From Cellvibrionaceae bacterium AOL6 (GTDB lineage Bacteria > Pseudomonadota > Gammaproteobacteria > Pseudomonadales > Cellvibrionaceae): 64,000 bases of DNA. Position numbers and translations under genes: made by a program. The stretch spans positions 1 to 64,000 of the forward strand of contig NOXC01000010.1 of the NCBI GenBank assembly GCA_003265435.1, written 5' to 3'. Below, piece after piece: positions 25,133 to 33,765 of this stretch. Under the pieces are notes generated by a model. It was not told where the DNA came from and made no database searches. It worked only from the letters and a program-made list of their open reading frames with translations. Position 1 is the first letter of the stretch, and each line of letters starts with the position of its first letter.

Positions 25133-27331
25133 ATGACCGAAATATTAGAGAAGATTCAAAAAGTAGATAAATTCAATAGTTCAGAGACATTTGATATATA
25201 TCGCCATTGTGCAGAAGTTTTGGTTAATGAAGAAGAAAAGGGCATTAACCTTTTGATTCATATTTTGAATTCAAGGGAGAAATTTGAAAATTCACTAGAT
25301 GAAATGCTGGCTGACTTGGTGGAATCTATCGGCTTCTACCCATACCTAAAAAAGGAAAATTTAAACCTTTCATCTACCGGTTCTAAAATTAGGCAAATAG
25401 CCAGTTTGTCTCCAAATATGCAAGATAAGTATTTTCACGAAGAGCAAAAATATGTTTTGGATTTGCTTAGCTCGGATAAGAATGTAATTATAAGTGCTCC
25501 TACAAGTTTTGGGAAAAGCCTTCTTATTGAAGAGATTGTTGCATCATATAAATATAATAACCTCGTCATAATACAACCAACATTAGCGTTACTAGATGAG
25601 ACTAGAAAGAAGCTGTCAAAATATGAAGGCAGCTATAAAATCATAGTTCGGACATCGCAAGAACCATCTACTAAGAAAAGAAATTTGTTTCTTTTAACCT
25701 CGGAGAGGGTTAACGAATACCGGAACTTGCCAGATGTTGATTTTCTAATTATTGACGAGTTTTATAAATTAAGTTCAAAAAGAGACGATGAAAGATCTGA
25801 TTCCTTAAATAATGCGTTCAGATATGTTTTAGAGCGGTTTAAACCTAAGTTTTATCTACTGGGCCCGAATATCGAGGGGATATCTAGAGGGTTTTCAGAA
25901 AAGTACAATGCGATTTTTTACAAGACAAGTTATAGTCTTGTTGGGTGTGATGAAGTTGATATATACCAAGAGCATAAAGGTAGGTTCGGTACGCAAGGAG
26001 AAAAGAAAAGGTATAAAGAAAGAGTATTATTTGACTTGCTATATAGGCTCAAAGAGCAAAATACAATAATTTATTGTTCGTCCCCAGCTAGGGCTAGATA
26101 TCTATCAGCTGAATTTTTAAAATACTTGATCGAAAAAAATGAGCCTCCTCATAACCGAGACCTCTCAATCGTAGACTGGATAGAAACTTACGTCTCTAAA
26201 GAGTGGACACTTGTTGATTGCTTGAAATATAGAATTGGAGTCCATGATGGGGCTTTACAGAAACACTTAACATCATCAATTATTGATTATTTCAATAGTG
26301 GGATTCTGAAGGCCCTATTTTGTACGGCAACAATAATCGAAGGTGTCAACACAACTGCGAAAAATGTAATATTTTTTGACCATAAGAAAGGAAGAAGTAC
26401 TCCAATAGACTATTTCGATTACTCCAATATTAAAGGCCGGGCTGGGCGGCTGATGGAGCATTATGTTGGTAGAATATTCAATTTCAATCCAGTACCAAAG
26501 CATGATCAAACATATATTGATATTCCTTTTTTTGAGCAAAATCCTATTTCAGATGAAGTGCTTATAAATATCGACAATGAAAATATTATAGATAAGGAAA
26601 GTGAGCAATATCAGTTTTTGTCAAAAATCCCAGAAAGCGAGAAGAAAATTTTTTCTAGAAATTCTCTCTACATTCGAGGGCAAAACTCGCTGCTCTCTAA
26701 GATTAGGCAAGACATAAGGGAAAACTATGAGCTCATATGTTGGGATTCTACGCCAAAATATAGGCAGCTTGAGTATTGCTTAGGTCTTGCTTGGGATTAT
26801 CTTATAAAGCCAGGCGAAAAAGTTAATCCAATGACTAAGAGTAAAATTGTCAAAGTTACCTTTGACTATGGAGTCAATAAAAGCATCATTGGGCTAGTAA
26901 ATAATGATTTTGTTTATAAGAGAAATCTTGAGCGATATGATGGCTGGAGTGATAAAGAAATAATTGATGAGTCAATACGGGATAGTTTCCAAATTTTGCG
27001 TCACTGGTTTCAATACAAAATCCCAAAATGGCTGCTTGTTATAAATGAGCTTCAAAGATTTGTTTGCGGTGAGTTTGGTGTGAGGCCTGGCAATTATACA
27101 TTCTATGCAAGTTCAATCGAAAGTGACTTTGTTCGAGAAAACCTTGCCATTCTTTCTGAGTATGGTGTTCCAAGATCAGCAATAGTTAAAATTGAGAAAT
27201 ATATTAGCAAGGATATCGATCAGGATATGGTAATAAATGAAATTATCAACAAAAAAATACATGAGAGGTCAGAGTTTTTAAGCTATGAGCGTGAAAAATT
27301 AATATCCAACTTTACAGAAAGAGGTGTTTAA
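25133..27331 (+). CDS. hamB: Hachiman defence helicase HamB
   Basis: A 732-residue superfamily 2 Ski2-like helicase. Motif I is APTSFGKS (122-129), motif II is DEFY (about 208-211), a LTSERVNEY segment resembles motif Ib, and motif VI is KGRAGRLMEH (about 432-441). After the two RecA folds comes a long C-terminal region without recognised domains, as in HamB. Known HamB proteins use ATP to translocate on DNA and sense damaged or invading DNA, restraining the HamA nuclease. GGGGAG lies seven bases before the ATG. With hamA it forms a complete two-gene Hachiman system. The key helicase residues look intact, so activity is plausible. Confidence 0.88.
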   Translation: MTEILEKIQKVDKFNSSETFDIYRHCAEVLVNEEEKGINLLIHILNSREKFENSLDEMLADLVESIGFYPYLKKENLNLSSTGSKIRQIASLSPNMQDKYFHEEQKYVLDLLSSDKNVIISAPTSFGKSLLIEEIVASYKYNNLVIIQPTLALLDETRKKLSKYEGSYKIIVRTSQEPSTKKRNLFLLTSERVNEYRNLPDVDFLIIDEFYKLSSKRDDERSDSLNNAFRYVLERFKPKFYLLGPNIEGISRGFSEKYNAIFYKTSYSLVGCDEVDIYQEHKGRFGTQGEKKRYKERVLFDLLYRLKEQNTIIYCSSPARARYLSAEFLKYLIEKNEPPHNRDLSIVDWIETYVSKEWTLVDCLKYRIGVHDGALQKHLTSSIIDYFNSGILKALFCTATIIEGVNTTAKNVIFFDHKKGRSTPIDYFDYSNIKGRAGRLMEHYVGRIFNFNPVPKHDQTYIDIPFFEQNPISDEVLINIDNENIIDKESEQYQFLSKIPESEKKIFSRNSLYIRGQNSLLSKIRQDIRENYELICWDSTPKYRQLEYCLGLAWDYLIKPGEKVNPMTKSKIVKVTFDYGVNKSIIGLVNNDFVYKRNLERYDGWSDKEIIDESIRDSFQILRHWFQYKIPKWLLVINELQRFVCGEFGVRPGNYTFYASSIESDFVRENLAILSEYGVPRSAIVKIEKYISKDIDQDMVINEIINKKIHERSEFLSYEREKLISNFTERGV

Positions 27332-27393
27332 TAATTGATTCTAGGTTACGCCTACAGTTCACCTGAATCAGGGGTTAGATATCGGAGCGCGAA

Positions 27394-27828
27394 ATGATCG
27401 ACTATCTCAAATACATTGCCATTTTAAGTAGGTTAAAGAAAGAGAGTCTAAGGCTTTCTAAAGAGTATGATAACGTAGAAAATAGCTATGGGGGAGAAGA
27501 AGATCACGGTCATTTATCATTTCTTGCTCAAAAACAGCAAGAATTGGACTGTTGGATTGAATATCACAAAACCGCATATTTGAAAGCCAAAGCGGACAAG
27601 TTGCTTGTTCCTATGCCTGATATAAAAGATCATGAAATGTATTTCTCTTATGATTTTGGAGGTGAAGAAGGCTCTCTAGATATACTAACCGAAAAAGGAA
27701 TATACAGCCTACGTAATTTAATTAGAGAGGAGTGTAAGGCCAGAAGAGAGGTTGCCGCTTTTTGGTTTACAATCACAACTGGTTTGATTGGGGCAGCTAT
27801 AGGTTTAGTTTCTGTTGTTAAAGCTTAA
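27394..27828 (+). CDS. Small hypothetical protein with C-terminal membrane segment
   Basis: A 144-residue protein. The first 75 residues are helical and charged. A LTEKGIYSLRNLIREE segment (about 100-115) follows, then basic residues (KARRE) and one hydrophobic segment at the C-terminus (about residues 120-142). This gives a tail-anchored topology with the bulk in the cytosol. Similar tail-anchored small proteins occur in gene cassettes and defence islands; no function is known. GGAG lies seven bases before the ATG. The gene is bracketed by GTTAGAT (27374-27380) and TCTAACAA (27829-27836), which resembles an integron cassette. It lies just downstream of hamB. Confidence 0.7.
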   Translation: MIDYLKYIAILSRLKKESLRLSKEYDNVENSYGGEEDHGHLSFLAQKQQELDCWIEYHKTAYLKAKADKLLVPMPDIKDHEMYFSYDFGGEEGSLDILTEKGIYSLRNLIREECKARREVAAFWFTITTGLIGAAIGLVSVVKA

Positions 27829-27910
27829 TCTAACAAGTTCTCAAGTGCTCTCCGACAGCTAAAACCCGCTCTGCAGGGCTGTCCAGGCTGCGCTTGACCA
27901 GTCTCTTAGT
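27829..27910 (+). repeat. attC-like imperfect palindrome
   Basis: TCTAACAA directly after the stop codon is followed by CAAGTGC, GACAGC, a loop, then GCTGTC, GCGCTTG and CTCTTAG. These pair in nested order as expected for an attC recombination site. The last element should read GTTAG and reads CTTAG, and the spacers are slightly long, so this is at best a degenerate site. Confidence 0.3.
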
Positions 27911-27934
27911 GGGATATCAGGAAAAAAATGAAGC

Positions 27935-28684
27935 ATGAAAGATATCGTTGAAGAAATCGACTCTAGAATAAAGGCTCCTTTATTTGGCTACTACTTGTTT
28001 TCGGTAGTAGCTATAAACTGGGAGGCTTTGTTTTATTTGACCGTGGATGACGGGAAGGTTGTAGATCGGATTTATAAATTTAATGAACTTACTAGCTTCT
28101 TGTCCTTAATAGTCTATCCGGTTATTTTGGCTGCGGTCTACTCTATAGTATATCCTTGGATTAATTTACTGTTCATGTTTTTCTCAGTAAAGCCTACCGA
28201 ATATAAAAACGCCATGCATGCAGAGTCTGAGAGTAAGCTTCTCATGAAGCGCCAGCAGCTCGAGGAAGTTAGATCTAAGATATTGAAAAGCACCGAAACT
28301 GAATTGATTGAAAGAGCAAAAAGAGATGTTGAGCTTGAAAGTATTGAGGATGAATCGGTCAGAGAGAAGCTTCAGGATGAAATAGGTGAGCTGCGTAAAA
28401 GAAGGGATAATGATAGGTTGTCCGGAGTAGTAGAGGCGAAATACAAGCTATCTAAAGAACATGAAGAGATGATTCAGATGATTGCATCAGCCGGAGGTAG
28501 TATGTACACGTCAGAGCTGATAGAAAAGTCACAGTACGATAAAGTGAAAACCGAATTTTATATTGAAGACCTAGAGGATAAGGGTTATGTGACCAATAGT
28601 TATGATGTGGATCGAGGAGATGAATATTATGAGCTTACGACAAAAAGCAAGAAAATCATGGTTGAGAAAGGGGTGGTTCAGTAG
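27935..28684 (+). CDS. Two-helix membrane protein with coiled coil and winged-helix-like tail
   Basis: A 249-residue protein. It opens with a short amphipathic segment ending in RIKAPLFGYY. Two membrane segments follow (about 18-36 and 54-84). Residues 95-165 form a highly charged coiled coil (EEVRSKILKSTETELIERAK and following). The last 70 residues look like a winged helix: HEEMIQMIASAGGSMYTSELIEKS then LEDKGYV, YYELTTKSKK. The family is unnamed to me but I have a sense of related proteins in many proteobacteria. An overlapping eight-codon frame at 27928-27951 has a better-placed AGGA and may be spurious. Possibly a membrane effector or sensor in the defence island; this is inference. Confidence 0.7.
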   Translation: MKDIVEEIDSRIKAPLFGYYLFSVVAINWEALFYLTVDDGKVVDRIYKFNELTSFLSLIVYPVILAAVYSIVYPWINLLFMFFSVKPTEYKNAMHAESESKLLMKRQQLEEVRSKILKSTETELIERAKRDVELESIEDESVREKLQDEIGELRKRRDNDRLSGVVEAKYKLSKEHEEMIQMIASAGGSMYTSELIEKSQYDKVKTEFYIEDLEDKGYVTNSYDVDRGDEYYELTTKSKKIMVEKGVVQ

Positions 28685-28827
28685 ATAATGCCTAACAAAA
28701 AGCTCCCCTTGGAAAGTATTGCGGAGAGCTAGGAGTCTGCATATTTGTGGTGAATAGCCTAGTCGTTTTCTCATAGGGTAATATCCTCTTTCTCAAGTAT
28801 TATACCATTCGTTAAGCTCGGTGCGGT

Positions 28828-30129
28828 TCACATTGATATATGATCGCTTGTCAGCGAAATGTGTTTTTGCCAATCACCTGGTATTAATTTCTGCTGTTCG
28901 ATACAAAAGGGGACAGCCCAGATGATCAAATCATCAGAGTAGTAAAAGGCGGGTAATGGTTGGGAAAATTCCTGATGTTTCGGGTATATCAGCATCATGT
29001 GACCCTTCCCGCCCTGATATTTATGGGCGTAAGCAAATAGTTGGTATAAATCAGCCTGAGAAATCCTGTATTTGGTGTCTGATTGCCAGGCATCTTGATC
29101 TAATAGCTTCCATTTAACATCAAGAACGTGGCGACCTGTATTTGCTTCAAGTAAAAGGTCTGGTTTGAGCTGAAACATGGTATTCTCAATATCACTACCA
29201 GCGGGCGTATGGCGTAGCAGGTATTCAGAACTTGCCTGACCTTTTAAATGGAAGCCAGAGGGTAATTGATGACGTAATGTCGCTTCTACATACTTCTCAA
29301 ATAGTTGTTCCATCGGGAAGAGTAAAGCTATCCCTCGATGGCTTCCCTGTTGGAAGTTAGGGTTCAGCTTTTCTAAAATTAATTCACACCAAGGGCGTAC
29401 CGCATCGTAGGACTGCATTAGCTTGGAGCTTTTCCAGTGTTCCATGTTGCGGGATGGGTTTTGTGCTAGTGGAATTGTGGCCATGAGATGGCTTAGTTCA
29501 TTCGCAAGACGAAAATTCTCGCTGCATTTACATGCAGATAAAATATAGCTTAGAGCAGTCCTGAGAAGTCGGTTTTCCAAGCGATCAGCTGAGAATATGT
29601 CATGGTTGATTTGAAAGAGGTGCTGACGGTCGGGCGGCTGACGCTGCTGTTGTGCTACTCGTAGTTGTCCACGCAGAAACCGACTTTCTTCTTCTATGCG
29701 TTGGTAATCAAACCGAAGTCCTTTTTTTAGTAGAAGTTGTAATTCTTCCAGGAACTGACCAAAAACCCATTCATGTATAGGCTGGTTCATGCGCATAAGG
29801 TCAGCCGGATCTGCTGTACGGGGCTTTATACCAAGTGTTGCTTTAAGCATGCGCTGTAACACCCTGCGAGCGGTTTCGGGTTGCTCTACACCAAAGCCCG
29901 TTTTGGGAAAAATCTCAATTCCCTCACCGGCTGGACTCTGTAAGTAACCTACATAACTACCAAGTGTTAATGAACGATGATCGTTAATGAGGGCAATTGG
30001 CGTTGAGCCTTTCCAGCTGGATGTTATTTTCTGAAGCCATTCGAATGTGGCTTCAGAAACGACACCACAATCCAGAAATGAGTTCTCACTTTGGTCTGTG
30101 GTGATGCGAGCATATTCGCGAATCTGCAC
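28828..30129 (-). CDS. mcrC: McrBC restriction system subunit McrC
   Basis: The 433-residue nuclease subunit of the modification-dependent McrBC system, which cleaves DNA carrying modified cytosine when driven by McrB. The N-terminal region has the McrC pattern (LGSYVGYLQSPAGEGIEIFPKTG near residue 60). The C-terminal PD-(D/E)XK nuclease core shows KPDLLLE (D near 317) and VLDVKWK (D and K near 332-336). It starts two bases after the mcrB stop on the same strand, so the pair is cotranslated. All expected catalytic residues appear present. It ends facing the two-helix membrane protein gene. Confidence 0.88.
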   Translation of the reverse strand: MQIREYARITTDQSENSFLDCGVVSEATFEWLQKITSSWKGSTPIALINDHRSLTLGSYVGYLQSPAGEGIEIFPKTGFGVEQPETARRVLQRMLKATLGIKPRTADPADLMRMNQPIHEWVFGQFLEELQLLLKKGLRFDYQRIEEESRFLRGQLRVAQQQRQPPDRQHLFQINHDIFSADRLENRLLRTALSYILSACKCSENFRLANELSHLMATIPLAQNPSRNMEHWKSSKLMQSYDAVRPWCELILEKLNPNFQQGSHRGIALLFPMEQLFEKYVEATLRHQLPSGFHLKGQASSEYLLRHTPAGSDIENTMFQLKPDLLLEANTGRHVLDVKWKLLDQDAWQSDTKYRISQADLYQLFAYAHKYQGGKGHMMLIYPKHQEFSQPLPAFYYSDDLIIWAVPFCIEQQKLIPGDWQKHISLTSDHISM

Positions 30130-30131
30130 GC

Positions 30132-32714
30132 TTATAACTCGGTGCTAACCAGAATTCCCTGATAAGACTCAGGGGTTACAAAAGCATTACTATTAATTTG
30201 GTATCTTCGATCTTGTAGATCTCCGGAGACCTTCTTACTAAATAGGGCTCCTAGCTGACTTTGCTCATGCTTCAGTTGAATAAAACGGTGTTCCCACACC
30301 TTGTCAATATCATTTAATATCCAGCCGATTTTTTCCCAATCAGAAAAGAAGTATTCCTGTAAGAGAGGGATGATTTTGTTCTTAAATATAGATGCAAGGA
30401 CAGATGCATGGTCAATTCTGTTTGATTTCAGCGGTAAAAAATAGCTATGACCAATAACGTGGTCACGGTCTAAAAGTACCTCAACACGGCTATTGATGGT
30501 TTCTAGAAGATTGCTGATAGCCACCCCGTGAACCTCAATGCCATTCAGTAATGAGTAGTCAGGCATAACTTCCGTGAATTCAAATCGACGTCGAAGAGCC
30601 AAATCTAGCTGAGCCAAAGATTTGTCAGCGGTATTCATCGTGCCGATGACATAGAGATTGGATGGTACTGAGAATGGATCTTTTGAATAAGGTAAAATAG
30701 CCGATCGTTGATCGCTTCCACCTTTGCGCTTATCTGGTTCTAGCAGGGTAATGAGTTCTCCGAAGATACGGGCGATATTGCCACGGTTGATCTCATCAAT
30801 AATCAAAACATAATTCGGCTTGGTTGTTTCACTTCGCGTAGAATAGGATATAGTAGGCAGGGAAACCCCCTGCCTCTCAAGTTCAACAGCCAAATCATTC
30901 CAGCTGATACGACTCAGTGGATATAGGGTCTGTTGAACCATTTTTTTCTGATTGTTTACAGGCAAAATATTGAATGCAATGTCAGTAAATAGCCAGTTCA
31001 CCTTTCTTACATGGGCGTAACCACGCTCTTCTCCAGCGCCTACTTTTTCATCAAAGCTATAGTCGGATGTTACTATTCCTATAGCTTGGATGGTTTCTGA
31101 ATCTTTCAGGCACAGCAATACGTCACCTATCTTCATATCCTGAGAAAAGCCTGTGAGGGCACTATGGTTTTTGGGGGATAGAGAATCCCAATAGTGTTGT
31201 TCGTCGGTACTCCGATCATCATAATCCTGTGAGAGATCACCTGTTGCGTTCCAACCAACTCTTACTTCGCCGGCATCGATATAGCGCTGCCGCATCTCTT
31301 TGTCATGTTTTCGCCCGATTGATATTTTCCAAATAGTAGGTGTTGCCGCCAGACCTAATCCCTGTTCGCCGCTGACTGTTTTATCTGCGCGATTAGCAAT
31401 TTCTTTGAAAACCCCATCCTCGACAGTGTAAACTAAACCACCATCATCGCTAGCCGGTTTTGCTCGAATTCCTTCGATAAAGTCTTCGTAGGAAAAGCTT
31501 TGATGAAATGTTGTGAACGCAACACGTTTATCTGATACAAGCTTGTCGTAAAGAGCTTTCATGGCAGCGCGACGCTCAGTGCCACTAAGATTAGAGTAGA
31601 TTGCATCAAATTCTGTAGGCTCGGCTATTTTTACGGCCAGCTCCGATGTGGCAAAAGTTTTTCCGGTTCCGGGAGGGCCAAATAGAATGGTGTTTAATGC
31701 TTGCTGTGTTTGTGAGCTGGAGCTTTCCATAAAAGTTACGTCTGAATTATTCTTGGGTTTATTCGAGATTAATGCGTCTGCATAGAGGTCACATACTTGA
31801 GACAGCTCATCCATGGTGCTCACAGTTACAGCCACCATGGGGTTTCCTAATTTGAGATTGGGCGCATTGGCAGCAAGATTACTATTTCTGCTTTGACTGG
31901 CCTCATAATGTTTAATGCCTGTAATTGAATTCGGCAGTAGATCTAACCATTGACCAGGGCTGACGTAAAGCACTGGCTTTTTGCTCTTTAAAGACAACGC
32001 TATCTGTTTGCCTGTTTCTGACTCGTATCCTGCTATTTTATCAGTAGGCTCTTTAAGTAATCGGTATGATGCAGAAGCGTCCAAGTAGGCTTGGGCTTTT
32101 AGCGGGTTAGCTTGTTCGTGAAGTGCCTGCTGCACTTTACCCCACAGAATATCTCCGTATTTTAATAGCGGGAGATCTGAACGCTCAGCCATTAATCTAC
32201 GATGTACTGTAGATAGGTTAGATTCCGGCGTATCGAGGAGTAAATTAAGGTATTCCCCTTTAAATATTGGTAATACACTAGGAGTTGAACGATTTTGATA
32301 TAGGAAGGCGATTTTCCAGCGTAGCGCTTCCCCTAGGTTAGCTGAATCTATAATTGGCAGGTCGTCATGGGCGGCAGCATTGGCAACTTTGCTGATTTCG
32401 GATCGTACAGCTTCAAATGCAGATTCAGGAGTTTCTCCATACTTTTCCATCCAGGCAAAATAATCCGTGAAACGTCTCCCGCGACCATCTTCTTTGTTTG
32501 AAGTGTCTTTTCGGGCATACACGCCAAACTTGAAAGATGAGCCGCCCCAGATAGAGCCAATATCTTCTGTGTGCTTTTCTAACCAATTGCAGAAGCTACC
32601 ACCGGTATCTACCGAGGTGTAGTCTGCCAATGTCATGCTATCTAGTTTTTCCAGAGGCCAACGACGCAAAAAATTCTGCCAAATGGCTTCGCGTTCTTCT
32701 ACCGTTTTATCCAT
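30132..32714 (-). CDS. mcrB: McrB-type AAA+ restriction GTPase with inserted EVE-like domain
   Basis: An 860-residue AAA+ motor. An N-terminal region of about 330 residues is predicted to recognise DNA. Walker A GPPGTGKT lies near residues 345-352, Walker B in LIIDEINRG near 635, and the McrB signature MNTADKS followed by the DLALRRRF arginine segment near 700. Between Walker A and Walker B an extra block of roughly 165 residues (about 455-620) interrupts the motor. Its WKISIG, EVRVGWN, MKIGDVLLCL and QAIGIVTSDY segments match EVE/PUA-like folds known to bind modified bases. The gene starts 150 bases from the AraC remnant and runs into mcrC. Confidence 0.88.
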   Translation of the reverse strand: MDKTVEEREAIWQNFLRRWPLEKLDSMTLADYTSVDTGGSFCNWLEKHTEDIGSIWGGSSFKFGVYARKDTSNKEDGRGRRFTDYFAWMEKYGETPESAFEAVRSEISKVANAAAHDDLPIIDSANLGEALRWKIAFLYQNRSTPSVLPIFKGEYLNLLLDTPESNLSTVHRRLMAERSDLPLLKYGDILWGKVQQALHEQANPLKAQAYLDASASYRLLKEPTDKIAGYESETGKQIALSLKSKKPVLYVSPGQWLDLLPNSITGIKHYEASQSRNSNLAANAPNLKLGNPMVAVTVSTMDELSQVCDLYADALISNKPKNNSDVTFMESSSSQTQQALNTILFGPPGTGKTFATSELAVKIAEPTEFDAIYSNLSGTERRAAMKALYDKLVSDKRVAFTTFHQSFSYEDFIEGIRAKPASDDGGLVYTVEDGVFKEIANRADKTVSGEQGLGLAATPTIWKISIGRKHDKEMRQRYIDAGEVRVGWNATGDLSQDYDDRSTDEQHYWDSLSPKNHSALTGFSQDMKIGDVLLCLKDSETIQAIGIVTSDYSFDEKVGAGEERGYAHVRKVNWLFTDIAFNILPVNNQKKMVQQTLYPLSRISWNDLAVELERQGVSLPTISYSTRSETTKPNYVLIIDEINRGNIARIFGELITLLEPDKRKGGSDQRSAILPYSKDPFSVPSNLYVIGTMNTADKSLAQLDLALRRRFEFTEVMPDYSLLNGIEVHGVAISNLLETINSRVEVLLDRDHVIGHSYFLPLKSNRIDHASVLASIFKNKIIPLLQEYFFSDWEKIGWILNDIDKVWEHRFIQLKHEQSQLGALFSKKVSGDLQDRRYQINSNAFVTPESYQGILVSTEL

Positions 32715-32864
32715 AATTTATATAGTCTTCCATTCTGTATCTTCCGTCAAAGATTACCATGGTACATTTCTAGTCCTTTTCCCCTTTAGTGCTTACAGGG
32801 GATAACTGAGCATACAAGTATATTCCAATGTGTCTCGACAACGGAACCTGAGTTACGCAATGGG

Positions 32865-33593
32865 TTAAAGCACAAACGCCTCCAGTCGACTCCCCTTCAA
32901 CCGCTCAATATCCCGCCTAGGCGGCATCCCAAAAAGCCGAGTATATTCCCGGCTAAACTGCGCAGGCTCCGCATAGCCCACCGCAAACCCCGCTTTAGCC
33001 GCCTCCATCCCTTCCCCTAACATCAGCCTTCTCGCTTCAATCAATCTCAGCCGCATACGAAAGCGCAGCGGGGTGGTGCCGGTGAGCTGTTTAAACTGAG
33101 CGTGAAAGGCCGACCCGCTCATATTGGCCATAAGGGCGAGGTCTTCGATGGCGACGGGGGAGGCGTAGTGCGTTTCAAGCCATTCGATGGTTTTGATCAA
33201 GCCTCGGTGTTTTCCGCGAGGGAGCAGGTTTTTTAGGGCGTCTCGTACGCCGGGTGTTTGCTGAATGCGCCAGAGGATTTCCTGAGTGATTAAGCTGCCG
33301 AGATGGCGCGCTTGTTCCGGATCGCTGGCGATCTCGGCGGTGCGGACGACGGCATCGCAGAGGGGAGCGTCTACGCTGTGTTGGCAGAGGCCCTGGCGGG
33401 GTGTTTTTGTGTCTGGCGTTGACGGTGCTGCCTCAAGCGTGGGGAGCAGTTGGCGCGCATCGAGATCCATGCGAAGGCATAGGTAGGGGTTGTCTGCGGT
33501 CGCATCGACGATGGCGCCGTGACCTTCCCCCCAAGTTAGTACCATTGTCTCGAAGAGAGCTTCATTCAAAGCAGCTCTTTTCGCAAACGCCAC
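32865..33593 (-). pseudogene. 5'-truncated AraC-family regulator fused to IS3 transposase remnant
   Basis: From residue 26 on, the 242-residue frame matches the intact AraC gene at 57178-58080 with about a dozen substitutions over some 217 residues. It includes the whole C-terminal double helix-turn-helix. About 80 N-terminal residues of the AraC_N domain are missing. The first 25 codons (GTG start at 33593) instead come from the end of an IS3-family transposase. The break lies near 33517, in the shared GATGGCGCC sequence. The product, if made, would keep DNA binding without the sensing domain. Similarity to the paralogue stops at the stop codon. Most likely a non-functional duplicate. Confidence 0.85.
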
Positions 33594-33650
33594 TAGCGTC
33601 TTATATTTCAGCGTGGTGTGCGGCCGTATATGATTGTAACGGTGCCTTCA
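33518..33650 (-). mobile_element. IS3-family transposase C-terminal remnant
   Basis: Read on the minus strand, codons before and into the AraC remnant give RHRYNHIRPHTTLKYKT followed by LVAFAKRAAL. This is the end of the integrase core of IS3-family OrfB (the YN-x-IRPH-x-x-L-x-Y motif). An in-frame TGA just upstream and the absence of the rest of the gene show that only a fragment remains. Its junction with the AraC fragment points to an old IS-associated rearrangement. Confidence 0.75.
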
Positions 33651-33765
33651 TGTATTAACCGCTGCCTCAATGGCGAATCATCGTTGGGGACAATCTGGTC
33701 GCGGTCGGCTATTAGGCTTATGCCTGCCAGCTTACAGGCGCTCGGCTCACTATGAAGCGTCCAAA

